Source of the DNA: CALITV01 sp964415795 | GTDB lineage: Bacteria; UBP6; UBA1177; JAKLFG01 | Direction: 5' to 3' | DNA: 64,000 nucleotides | Assembly: GCA_964415795.1 (NCBI GenBank) | Contig: CAYQBN010000001.1 | Span: 215,006-279,005 of the forward strand | Part shown: positions 24,111 through 33,024 of the stretch, piece by piece | Layout: every line of letters begins with the position of its first letter | How positions within the stretch are numbered: position 1 is the stretch's first letter | Program-made: the position numbers and the translations under genes | Notes under the pieces: model-generated | The model's database searches: none | The model's input: the letters and a program-made list of their open reading frames with translations, nothing else | What the model was told of the DNA's origin: nothing

Positions 24111-24126
24111 TGCAAGGAGTGATCGC

Positions 24127-25431
24127 ATGAGCATACGCAACGAGAACCGGCCGGGATACAAGAAAACGAAAGTCGGCTGGATACCGGAGGAGTGGGAGGT
24201 AAGAAAATTATCGGATTTGTGCCGGTATCCTGAGTCCGGCTTTAGCGCAAACAACACTGATAATAGCGTCGCTCCTCATTCAGAATTCAAAGGTGTTTTG
24301 AAACTAAGTTGCATTTCGGACGGAAAATTTAACCCTCTTGAGAATAAAGAGGTTATCCCAGAAGATAGTGAAAAGTTATTTGCCCCAGTAAAGAGAAACA
24401 CCATCATCATAAGCAGATCAAATACCGCAGAACTTGTGGGGGCTGTCTGTTTCGTAAGAGAGGATATTCCCAATTTGTTTTTATCAGATTTGCTATGGTC
24501 AATTTCTCCCAAGAATGAAAAAGCAACCAACATGGAATGGCTGGCGATATTGTTACAACTAAAGAGGTTTCGTCAGGAAATCATGGCGAGGTCTCATGGT
24601 ACCAGCGGCAGTATGAAAAAACTGACAAAAGATGAGTTTTTAGGAATAACTATTCCCTACCCTCCCTTCCCCGAACAACGCCGCATCGCAACCATCCTCT
24701 CTACATGGGACCGCGCGATCGATCAGGTACGGGCGCTCATCGAGGCGAAAAAGAAACTCAAGAAAGGGCTGATGCAACAACTCCTCACCGGCCGGATGCG
24801 CTTCCCCGAATTCGGCAAACCGGCCAAACAAGGCCAACTGCCGGAAGGGTGGAGGCAAGTTAAGATAGGCGACCTACTAAAAGAAACAAGTCGGCCGGTG
24901 GATTTTAACGACAACGATTTTTACCCGCTCATAAGTGTTCGACGCAACTCTGGCGGTGCGTTTTATCGCCAAACACTTAAGGGCTCGGACATCGCAACAA
25001 AAAATCTCTTCGTCACAAAACAGGGCGATTTTCTGATCTCAAAGATGCAGGTGCTGCACGGCGCGATGGCCGTGACTCCTAGCGAATTTGACGGAATGCA
25101 TATTTCGGGAAGCTACATAGCTCTTGTTCCCAAAAACAAAGAAGACCTCTCTATTGAGTATTTCAACTACCTCGCTCAGACACCGAAGATGTACCACAAG
25201 GCATATATCTCAAGCCATGGTGTGCATATAGAAAAAATGACCTTCGACCTCGATCTGTTTCTTAACGAGAAGATAGTTGTTCCTACAAAAAGAGAGCAGG
25301 AGAAAATCGTTCATGTCATTAGGAGCATAGAGCAAATAGTAGGTCTGCTTGATGCAGGCGTTGAGCATTTCAAGCAACAGAAAAAAGGACTCATGCAGAA
25401 GTTGTTGACCGGTGAGATACGGGTGAAATGA
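24127..25431 (+). CDS. hsdS: Type I restriction specificity subunit HsdS (two TRDs)
   Basis: 434 residues, normal length. TRD1 about 17-185, first conserved helical repeat (PFPEQRRIATILSTWDRAIDQ, KKLKKGLMQQLLTG), TRD2 about 225-390, second repeat (KREQEKIVHVIRSIEQIVGLLDAGVE, QQKKGLMQKLLTGEIRVK). Start ATG 24127 with AAGGAG 7 nt upstream. TRD1 DNA is more AT-rich than the conserved repeats, which is common for exchanged TRDs. Overlaps the DUF3800 gene by ATGA. Confidence 0.93.
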   Translation: MSIRNENRPGYKKTKVGWIPEEWEVRKLSDLCRYPESGFSANNTDNSVAPHSEFKGVLKLSCISDGKFNPLENKEVIPEDSEKLFAPVKRNTIIISRSNTAELVGAVCFVREDIPNLFLSDLLWSISPKNEKATNMEWLAILLQLKRFRQEIMARSHGTSGSMKKLTKDEFLGITIPYPPFPEQRRIATILSTWDRAIDQVRALIEAKKKLKKGLMQQLLTGRMRFPEFGKPAKQGQLPEGWRQVKIGDLLKETSRPVDFNDNDFYPLISVRRNSGGAFYRQTLKGSDIATKNLFVTKQGDFLISKMQVLHGAMAVTPSEFDGMHISGSYIALVPKNKEDLSIEYFNYLAQTPKMYHKAYISSHGVHIEKMTFDLDLFLNEKIVVPTKREQEKIVHVIRSIEQIVGLLDAGVEHFKQQKKGLMQKLLTGEIRVK

Positions 25432-26651
25432 ACAACTCTTGGGTTAATGTTTTCGTTGATGAATCTGGTACCAACGAACTGGATTCCACAAAACAAGGGG
25501 TTTCCAACCTTTTCATTTGTGTGGCTGTCGTCGTGGACGATGAACACATGGATGAGGTAACGACAGCGATCAATGATATCCGCAAGAAGCTTTGTAGCGG
25601 TGCCGAAATAAAGAGCAGCAGAATAGCTTCGAACCATGACAGAAGGCTCCAATTTTTAAGAGGAATAGAGAAGCTTCCTTTCAGATATTATGCCTTGGTG
25701 ATTAACAAAGATGCTGTATACAGCGATTCCGGCTATCAATATAAACGCACTTTTTATAAAGCAGTACATCGGCGCCTCTATAACTTAGTCTCTTCTAGCG
25801 GAAAAAGTCTGCGAGTAAAAGCGGATGAAATCGGCGGGCAAGATTATATGGAAGGGTTCGATGATTACTTGAAGGACAAAGATTATCCCAACCTATTTAC
25901 TCAGTTTGAGCATTCATTTGTGAAAAGCGAGAATGAGCCCGTTATACAGTTGGCTGACTTGATTGCTGGAACATTGGGATATTGTTTTGATGAAACAAAA
26001 AAATCCGAGAAAGCGACAGAGTTCCGGAAAATATTAAGAAAATTAGAGGTTGCGGTTGATTGTTGGCCTCCTTTGCCCATGGAGGTGGGCAAATCGGCAG
26101 GCAATCAATGGGACGAGAAAATACGAGAAGCGGCAAGAAGAAGGGCGATCTCTTTCATTGAAGAAAATGAGAATTCATCAGAGATAGATGAACAAATACA
26201 AGCGGCAACACTTAAAAGACTCTTTTTTGCCAGAGAGTTCGAGGATAGGGAAGATCAAACCATTTTTTCTGATAGTCTGATCGCTTCGTTGGAAAACGAG
26301 GGCTTCGGGAAAATATCGAAACAGGCATTCACTTCGCGCATCATTGGAAAACTGCGATTTGAAGGAGTCGTTATTTCGGGCTCCAAGGACGGATATAGAC
26401 TGGCGCTTTCTCATGAAGACATTCACGAATACCTCTGCCATGATAAAACCATAATAGAGCCGATGCTCGCCAGAATCGGAAGAGCGCGCCAAGCCGTTCA
26501 AGAAGCAACAGAAATGAAACTCGATATTCTGGCCGAAGAACCATATCTTGTTTTGGGAAAGATATTGGAGGCGGCCAAAGACTATGATCTTGACAACAGT
26601 ACCAAGCGTTTGTGCGATGAAGAAGAGGACGAAACGGAGGAGAAAATATGA
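25428..26651 (+). CDS. DUF3800 domain protein within the hsd operon
   Basis: 407 residues. The N-terminal half has the DUF3800 signatures NVFVDESG (residues 7-13), an internal VKADEIGG and EPVIQLADLIAG, an RNase H-like arrangement of acidic residues. The second half (about 225-407) is helical and charged and I do not recognise it. The family is of unknown activity, often found with mobile or defence genes; a nuclease is a reasonable guess from the fold. Coupled on both sides by ATGA overlaps with hsdS and hsdR, so it is made with the restriction complex. Confidence 0.75.
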   Translation: MNNSWVNVFVDESGTNELDSTKQGVSNLFICVAVVVDDEHMDEVTTAINDIRKKLCSGAEIKSSRIASNHDRRLQFLRGIEKLPFRYYALVINKDAVYSDSGYQYKRTFYKAVHRRLYNLVSSSGKSLRVKADEIGGQDYMEGFDDYLKDKDYPNLFTQFEHSFVKSENEPVIQLADLIAGTLGYCFDETKKSEKATEFRKILRKLEVAVDCWPPLPMEVGKSAGNQWDEKIREAARRRAISFIEENENSSEIDEQIQAATLKRLFFAREFEDREDQTIFSDSLIASLENEGFGKISKQAFTSRIIGKLRFEGVVISGSKDGYRLALSHEDIHEYLCHDKTIIEPMLARIGRARQAVQEATEMKLDILAEEPYLVLGKILEAAKDYDLDNSTKRLCDEEEDETEEKI

Positions 26652-29600
26652 CGAACATGAACCCAACCGCCGCCCCCGCCTTCGATGAAGACAATATCTC
26701 CAAAATTCCAGCGCTTCTCCTCTTGCAGAACCTCGGTTACACCTACCTCTCCCCCAACGAAGCGCTCACCCTGCGCGGCGGCAAACTCTCCAATGTTCTC
26801 CTCGAAGGCATCCTCGTCCCATGGCTCCGTGAAAACAACCGCTTCCGGTATAAAGGCGCCGACTACCCGCTCTCGGAGAATAACATCTACACCGCCGTGC
26901 AGGCGCTCAAAGAGACGCCCTTCGACGGCCTCATCCGCACCAACGAGAAGATATACGACCTCCTTTGCCTCGGAAAAAGTTTGCAACAGCAGATAAGCGG
27001 CGACCTCAAGAGCACTACACTCAAATACATAGACTGGGAACATCCCGAAAACAATGTCTATCATGTCACCGAAGAGTTCGCAGTCGAGCAGACCGGCAGT
27101 TATGAAACGCGGCGCCCCGACATCGTTCTTTTCGTCAACGGCATTCCGCTGTGCGTCATCGAATGCAAGTCGCCGCACATCAAGGAGCCGATGCGGGAAG
27201 CGATCTCCCAGCACATCCGCAACCAGAAAGACGAGGAGATACCGAAACTGTTCATCTATTCACAACTGCTCCTTGCCCTGTCCAAGAACGAGGCCATGTA
27301 CGCCACGACCGGAACGCCGCTCAAGTTCTGGGCGCAGTGGCGCGAGGAAGACGAGAACCTCGACGAAACGCTGAAACCGCTCATCGAGCAGCCGGTGAGC
27401 GAGGAACAGATCGACAAGATGTACGGCGCGGGTTTCATCCGCGAGAAACGCCCCGCCTACGGAACGCTGACACGACAGGTGACCGAACAGGACCGGGCGC
27501 TCTATGCCCTGTGCCGTCCCGAACGGCTTCTCGAACTTACCTACCGCTTCATCCTCTACGATGCGGGGGTGAAGAAGATCGCGCGGTATCAGCAGTATTT
27601 CTGCGTGAAGAACATCCTTAAACGGATTCAGACGCGCGACGCCGAGGGTCGGCGCACGGGCGGTCTGGTGTGGCACACGCAGGGAAGCGGCAAGTCGCTC
27701 ACGATGGTGATGCTCGCCAAGTCGCTGGCGCTTGCCGAAGGAATCGGCGATTACCGGATCGTGCTCGTCACCGACCGGGTCGATCTCGACGACCAGATTT
27801 ACAAGACCTTTACCTATTGCGGAAAAGAAGTGGACCAAGCCGAAAGCGGGAAACATCTGTGCGAACTGCTGACGAAAGGAAAGAACCGTATCATCGCGAC
27901 AATCATAGACAAGTTCGAAGCGGCGGTGTCGAAACAGCAGGTGGAGATCCCGAGCACCGAGATATTCGTATTGGTTGACGAAGGGCACCGGACGCAGTAC
28001 GGGCCGCGCCATGCCAAGATGCGGCGGGTCCTTCCCAACGCCTGTTACATCGGTTTTACCGGAACGCCGGTGATGAAAAAGGACAAGGATACCGTCAGGA
28101 AGTTCGGGGGGCTTATAGAACCGACTTACACCATAGAGAAAGCGGTCGCCGACAAGGCGGTGGTGCCGCTGCTCTACGAAGGGCGCCACATCGACCAGTT
28201 CGTGGACGAGAAAGGGATAGATGCATGGTTCGAACGGGCCACGCAGAACCTCTCCAAAGAACAGGCGGCCGATCTGAAAAAGAAGTTCTCGACCACCGAC
28301 CAACTCAACGCGGCAGATCAAAAGGTAAAGGCGATCGCATGGGATATCAGCGAACACTTCCGCGATAACTGGCAGGGAACCGGTTTCAAAGGTCAACTGG
28401 TAACGCAGAGCAAGACAACGGCGCTCAAGTACAAACGCTATCTCGATGAGTTCGGCATGGTTTCCTCGGAGGTCCTGATATCGGGCCCCGACGAACGGGA
28501 AGGGGAAACCGACATCTATGAGGGAAATTCGCAGGAAGTTCAACGGTTCTGGAAGGCGATGATGCAGCGATTCGGCTCCGAGCGGGCCTACAACAAACAG
28601 ATCATCAATGCCTTTCAGACCGCCGAACACCCCGAGATCATCATCGTGGTCGACAAGTTGCTGACCGGGTTCGACGCGCCCAAGAACACCGTGCTGTACC
28701 TGACGCGGATACTGAAAGACCACACCCTTTTGCAGGCCATCGCGCGGGTGAACCGGGTAGCGGAGGGTAAAGATTTCGGGTACATCATCGATTACCGCGG
28801 CGTTCTCTCCAATCTGGGGAAAGCGCTCGATCTGTACCGGGCTTTGCCGGAGTTCGATGCGGCCGACATCGGTGAAGTGTTGACCGATGTACGCAAGGCA
28901 ATCGCTTCGCTTCCCGAAAAACACACGATTCTTTGGGACACCTTCAAAGAAGTTCGGAACAGAAACGACGAAGAGGAGTACGAACGGTTGCTCGCCGACG
29001 AGGAAAAACGACAGAAATTCTACGATCGACTTTCGGTCTTTTCCCGTTCATTGGCTATCGCTTTGGCAAGCGAGGCGGCCTACGAAGTAATTCCGCGCGA
29101 CACGATGGAACGCTACAAAAAAGACCTCGCTTTCTTCGTAAAATTACGCACAGCGATCCGGAGGCGGTATGCCGAAGTGATCGATTTTGGTGAATACGAG
29201 CCCAAGATACAGAAACTGCTCGACACCTATGTAGGGGCGGGAACGGTCGAGAAATTGACGCCTCTCGTCAATATTTTCGACAAGGAATCTTTCGCCCAAG
29301 AGGTCGACAAGGTGCAAGGGGCGGCGGCAAAGGCCGACACCATCGCCTATCGGACTTCTCGTATGATCCATGAACGGATGGGAGAGGACGAGGTCTTTTA
29401 CAAACGGTTTTCCGAACTGCTGAAAGATACCATTCGCGCTTTTCGGGAAGGAAGGATCAGCGACACGGAATATCTGCGCCGCGTCAGCGAATACTGGCAA
29501 TCGGTGGTGAACCGAACAGGCGACAAAACGCCACGCAAACTCGACCACCGCGATATTGCGAAGGCATACTTCGGCATCATCAAGGAGGTGATTCCAGAGC

Positions 29601-29845
29601 AGGTGTTCGAACACAAAGAGCGCGACGAACTCATCGCCGACATGGCGCTCCTGATCGACGATACCATCGAACGATTACGCATCGTGAACTGGACAAACAA
29701 TATCGATGTCCAGAATCGCATTCGTACCGCTATCGAAGATGCGCTGTTCGATTTCCAGAAGGCACAGGGAATAACCATTTCCTTTGCCGAGATTGACGCT
29801 ATCATGGAACGGTGCATCGCTACCGCCAAAGTGCGGAGACCATGA
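26648..29845 (+). CDS. hsdR: Type I restriction endonuclease subunit HsdR
   Basis: 1065 residues. N-terminal nuclease domain with Asp158 (RPDIVLF) and Glu172-x-Lys174 (VIECKSP), i.e. the PD-ExK site. The SF2 translocase follows with Walker A GSGKS (Lys349), Walker B VDEGHRTQ, FTGTPVMKKDKD, and later motifs LLTGFDAPKNT and QAIARVNR. C-terminal helical HsdM-binding region. All motifs intact, so the nuclease should be active. The start overlaps the DUF3800 stop; a second Met at 26657 is possible. Confidence 0.95.
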   Translation: MTNMNPTAAPAFDEDNISKIPALLLLQNLGYTYLSPNEALTLRGGKLSNVLLEGILVPWLRENNRFRYKGADYPLSENNIYTAVQALKETPFDGLIRTNEKIYDLLCLGKSLQQQISGDLKSTTLKYIDWEHPENNVYHVTEEFAVEQTGSYETRRPDIVLFVNGIPLCVIECKSPHIKEPMREAISQHIRNQKDEEIPKLFIYSQLLLALSKNEAMYATTGTPLKFWAQWREEDENLDETLKPLIEQPVSEEQIDKMYGAGFIREKRPAYGTLTRQVTEQDRALYALCRPERLLELTYRFILYDAGVKKIARYQQYFCVKNILKRIQTRDAEGRRTGGLVWHTQGSGKSLTMVMLAKSLALAEGIGDYRIVLVTDRVDLDDQIYKTFTYCGKEVDQAESGKHLCELLTKGKNRIIATIIDKFEAAVSKQQVEIPSTEIFVLVDEGHRTQYGPRHAKMRRVLPNACYIGFTGTPVMKKDKDTVRKFGGLIEPTYTIEKAVADKAVVPLLYEGRHIDQFVDEKGIDAWFERATQNLSKEQAADLKKKFSTTDQLNAADQKVKAIAWDISEHFRDNWQGTGFKGQLVTQSKTTALKYKRYLDEFGMVSSEVLISGPDEREGETDIYEGNSQEVQRFWKAMMQRFGSERAYNKQIINAFQTAEHPEIIIVVDKLLTGFDAPKNTVLYLTRILKDHTLLQAIARVNRVAEGKDFGYIIDYRGVLSNLGKALDLYRALPEFDAADIGEVLTDVRKAIASLPEKHTILWDTFKEVRNRNDEEEYERLLADEEKRQKFYDRLSVFSRSLAIALASEAAYEVIPRDTMERYKKDLAFFVKLRTAIRRRYAEVIDFGEYEPKIQKLLDTYVGAGTVEKLTPLVNIFDKESFAQEVDKVQGAAAKADTIAYRTSRMIHERMGEDEVFYKRFSELLKDTIRAFREGRISDTEYLRRVSEYWQSVVNRTGDKTPRKLDHRDIAKAYFGIIKEVIPEQVFEHKERDELIADMALLIDDTIERLRIVNWTNNIDVQNRIRTAIEDALFDFQKAQGITISFAEIDAIMERCIATAKVRRP

Positions 29846-30549
29846 TGCTTTTTCTGCCGATTTCATTCGGAACACGCACTTTCATGGTGCAAGTGTTATT
29901 CTCGGAGAAAAGACATTTGTCTCTGCGTGTCTATCCCGACTGCTCAATCGTCGCACGGGTCCCGAAAGGAAACGATGTCGAAAAAGTATCTAAAATCATT
30001 AGCAGAAAGGCGTCTTGGATTGTCAAGCAATTAGATTTCTTTTCCAATTTTCCATTGCCACAGCCTGAACGACGCTATGTCAGCGGAGAAACGCACCGCT
30101 ACTTGGGACGGCAGTATCGGCTCAAAATCCGACAAGGAGAAAAGGGGGTCCGGCTGATCGGGCATCATTTTGAGATCACGGTTCCCGATCCTCATGATGC
30201 GCGTAAGATCAAAATGGCGCTCGACGCATGGTATCGGGAGCATACCATTTCGTATATCAGCAGCCGCATCGAACATCTTTGGCCACGATTTGAACGAACC
30301 GGCATCCAACGCCCCCCGCTTATTTTCCGCAAAATGAAAACCCGCTGGGGTAGTTGCTCTCCGCAGGGCCGCATAACATTCAATACCGAACTCATCAAGG
30401 CACCCAGCGACTGCATTGACTATGTGATCGTGCACGAACTCTGCCATCTGAAATACCCGAAACACGATCGTGTTTTCTATCGCTTACTCGAACGGATCAT
30501 GCCCGATTGGGAAACTAGGAAAAAGCGCCTAGAACAAATGTTGTGGTGA
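29842..30549 (+). CDS. YgjP/DUF45-type (M48-like) zinc metallopeptidase
   Basis: 235 residues. The C-terminal half carries KMKTRWGSCSPQGRITFN and the zinc motif HELCHLKYPKH (His198, Glu199, His202, His208), the pattern of YgjP-like metallopeptidases that often accompany type I restriction genes. The N-terminal part is a beta-rich domain. ATG 29842 overlaps the hsdR stop (ATGA); the next codon is also ATG. The substrate is unknown. Last gene of the operon, followed by a terminator-like hairpin. Confidence 0.8.
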   Translation: MMLFLPISFGTRTFMVQVLFSEKRHLSLRVYPDCSIVARVPKGNDVEKVSKIISRKASWIVKQLDFFSNFPLPQPERRYVSGETHRYLGRQYRLKIRQGEKGVRLIGHHFEITVPDPHDARKIKMALDAWYREHTISYISSRIEHLWPRFERTGIQRPPLIFRKMKTRWGSCSPQGRITFNTELIKAPSDCIDYVIVHELCHLKYPKHDRVFYRLLERIMPDWETRKKRLEQMLW

Positions 30550-30550
30550 T

Positions 30551-30566
30551 AAAAGGGTTCCCTTTT
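30551..30566. terminator. Hairpin after the restriction operon
   Basis: Perfect inverted repeat AAAAGGG-TT-CCCTTTT starts two bases after the last stop codon. The descending arm ends in T4, so it could work as a bidirectional weak terminator. The remaining gap to 30728 shows no gene; a GGGGG ribosome-binding site precedes the next start. Confidence 0.45.
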
Positions 30567-30728
30567 GCTACCGCGCTAACGGCGCCACCCCGCTGACCGC
30601 AACGCGTTTTCTTCGCTGACACCACGGGCACTTATTCTGGCAAGTAGCAATAATATGTGGTACAAAGGGGCACTAAATAGAGCGATTACGGTCGAATCCG
30701 TTTATTGTGAATAACGGGGGAAAAACAA

Positions 30729-32114
30729 ATGAAAAGAACAGATTGGGTCATGCTAGGAATCACCTTCCTGCTGTGGGGCTGCGGCGACGAGACAGAGCAT
30801 AAGCCGGCAAGCGACGCCGATCAGGCGACCGTCACCGACGACACGGTGACCGACGAAACAATTACCGATGACACGGTGACCGACGATGCGGTGAACGACG
30901 ACACGACCGTTGACAATCAGTCCGATTCGATTGACCAAGATCTTTGTTCATGCGATTACGGACCTGATGCCGATGAGACTGGTCCCGACGATGTCGAGCT
31001 GGACGAGATACCCGACATCGATAACCAGAACTGCTTCAACCTCGGGACGAGCTACAACAAAGATGGCCTTGACGATGTCGCGACCGGCATATCGCTCGCG
31101 GTCTACTCGAATGGCTGGGGGAACCTGCTCGACACCATCACGATGGAGACCGAAGGGACCATCACACTGGAGGTCCCCGAGGAAAATCCCTATAACGGAG
31201 AGACGCCCTCTTACTTCATCTACGAGACGGCGAACGGTTTTTTCACCAAGTACGCCTACGCGCAGTTCGACGACACGATAACGGTAGACCTCGATCCGGT
31301 GATGCCGAACAATCTCATCAACGGCAACATCTTCATCGTGCAGTACTACTTCGGGCCGACCGCGCTCGCGAACACCGCGATAACGGTCACCGACGCTACC
31401 TATGCGCTCGTCGGCTGTTTCACGACCGACGGAGAAGGACGATTCGTCATCAACCTTCCGGCGGGTGACTACCGGTTCCAATTCAAGGACATGGATACGC
31501 AACTGTACGACGAGGCGGTCTCGACCACCGGCCCCGGCGACTACCTCGACCTGCGGATACCGGCTCAGGCGCAGATGGCCAAGCCGAACATCTACCTCTA
31601 TCCGACCGAGACGACCGAGGTTTCGGTCACGCTCGGCTTCCCGCAGGGCGGCTTCATCACCACCTCTATTCCCGACTACGGCGACGGCTGGCAGGTGATG
31701 GTGACCCCCGACGGCATCATTGACGGCCAGTACGGCTATCTTTTCTACGAGGCGCAGCAGTTCGACCACTACCAATACAAAGAAGGATGGACCGTGGCGA
31801 CGGCTGGGTTGGAAAAGTTCTTCCGCGGCAACCTCGCCGCTTACGGCTTCGCGGGACGCGAGATAGAGGACTTCATCGCGTGGTGGATACCGCGCCTGAA
31901 CGAAGGTCCCTGCTATGACATCTACCCGCAGACCCGCGCCGAGATAGACCCCTTCGTCACGCTCGACATCGCCCCGGCGCCCGACTCGGTCCAGCGCCTT
32001 TTCTATGCGACACGGCCCACCGGCGACTGCGCGGCGCACCTCGACGAACCGGTCATCGTGCCGTTCGTCCGCGATGGCTTCGCCGTCCTCGAATGGGGTG
32101 TCGTCCTGCGGTGA
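30729..32114 (+). CDS. Acidic-linker lipoprotein of unknown function
   Basis: 461 residues: signal peptide with lipobox LLWGCG, then an Asp/Thr linker (about 25-75) built from repeats of VTDDT/ITDDT type. The middle has a carboxypeptidase-regulatory-like beta domain (about 205-260: NTAITVTDATYALVGCFTTDGEGRF, INLPAGDYRFQF). The C-terminal domain begins KPNIYLYPTETTEVSVTLGFPQGG and runs to the end, similar to a domain found in secreted proteins of many environmental bacteria. I do not know its activity. Converges with the next minus-strand gene. Confidence 0.65.
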   Translation: MKRTDWVMLGITFLLWGCGDETEHKPASDADQATVTDDTVTDETITDDTVTDDAVNDDTTVDNQSDSIDQDLCSCDYGPDADETGPDDVELDEIPDIDNQNCFNLGTSYNKDGLDDVATGISLAVYSNGWGNLLDTITMETEGTITLEVPEENPYNGETPSYFIYETANGFFTKYAYAQFDDTITVDLDPVMPNNLINGNIFIVQYYFGPTALANTAITVTDATYALVGCFTTDGEGRFVINLPAGDYRFQFKDMDTQLYDEAVSTTGPGDYLDLRIPAQAQMAKPNIYLYPTETTEVSVTLGFPQGGFITTSIPDYGDGWQVMVTPDGIIDGQYGYLFYEAQQFDHYQYKEGWTVATAGLEKFFRGNLAAYGFAGREIEDFIAWWIPRLNEGPCYDIYPQTRAEIDPFVTLDIAPAPDSVQRLFYATRPTGDCAAHLDEPVIVPFVRDGFAVLEWGVVLR

Positions 32115-32164
32115 CGCCTCACGAAGGACCGGCCTTCGACCGGCCGCACCTATAGGATGACCGC

Positions 32165-32923
32165 TTACCGACGCTCCCCTTTCGGCATTGGTTTGAAATC
32201 GGTCGCATACCACTTGAAGTGGAGGATGCGCTCCGGCTGGAAGATGAAGAAGGCGATGCGGGCGCGTGCCTCGCCGGCGGTGAAGCAGTAGTAGTCGCCG
32301 AAATCCTTCGCGTCGAAGAAGACATCGAGTTCATGGAGCCCGATGCGGAACTTTCCCGCGGTACCTTGGAACCGGATGAGGTCAAGGTCCTCGACCGTCG
32401 CCCAGACGAAGCCTTTGAAGTGCTCGTTCTTCGGCTTGCGTGGGATCACCTGAATTTTGTAGGCCGGGACCCCCTTGACCGTTTCGACGGCGACGACCGT
32501 GCGGAGGTATTCTTTCTCGCCGTTACGGTCGAAGATGGGTATCCCCGGTTTCGATTCGTGCGGATCGTAGTCGTCGGGATCCTCCGGTTTTCCGTCCACC
32601 TCGTAGGAAAGCGTCTTGTATTCGAGGTCCTCGTAGAAGTCGTCCCAGCGGGTATAGACCACCTTCTCGGTCTTCACGAGTTCCATCGTATCGGGCTTGT
32701 ACCACTTCACCTCGAGGTGGCGCGTGGACTGACAGCCGGCATATTTGTCGTACATCTTCGAGTACTTATCGGTGAGTTTCGCGATGATATCGCGCGAAAG
32801 TTCGGGGGTTATCTTCTCGGGAACCGCTGGCTTCGCGGTGAGCGCATCGTCATCGGAAGGTGGCTCAGCAGCATGTCCACCCAGAGCAAACGCAACCCCA
32901 ATTACGAACAAGATGTACTTCAT
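32165..32923 (-). CDS. Secreted protein of unknown function
   Basis: 252 residues from ATG 32923 (GGAG 9 nt upstream) with a signal peptide (ILFVIGVAFALGGHA). After a helical stretch (about 40-65) the remainder is beta-rich: HLEVKWYKPDTMELV, EYLRTVVAVETVKGVPAYKIQVIP, LDLIRFQGTAGKF. The pattern suggests a LolA/LolB-like half-barrel carrier domain, but I cannot name a family. Between lipoprotein genes. Confidence 0.6.
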   Translation of the reverse strand: MKYILFVIGVAFALGGHAAEPPSDDDALTAKPAVPEKITPELSRDIIAKLTDKYSKMYDKYAGCQSTRHLEVKWYKPDTMELVKTEKVVYTRWDDFYEDLEYKTLSYEVDGKPEDPDDYDPHESKPGIPIFDRNGEKEYLRTVVAVETVKGVPAYKIQVIPRKPKNEHFKGFVWATVEDLDLIRFQGTAGKFRIGLHELDVFFDAKDFGDYYCFTAGEARARIAFFIFQPERILHFKWYATDFKPMPKGERR

Positions 32924-33004
32924 CGTCGGCATCTCCGTTATCGTTCGGCGCGCGTTGTACCTGAGGAAACGGCGACTGTCAACAGCCATCGCCTCGGAGA
33001 TATG

Positions 33005-33018
33005 CCACCTATAGGTGG
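33005..33018. repeat. Perfect 14-bp palindrome
   Basis: CCACCTATAGGTGG lies between the stop of the glycosidase-like lipoprotein gene and the next minus-strand gene. A related CACCTATAGG occurs at about 32146, on the other side of that gene. It may be a regulator site or a small hairpin. Confidence 0.4.
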
Positions 33019-33024
33019 TGGACC

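Noticed and set aside
20215..30728. Search for prophage, integrase or attachment site around the restriction island
   Set aside because: No phage or recombinase gene and no tRNA or direct repeat at the edges was recognised, despite the change in base composition.
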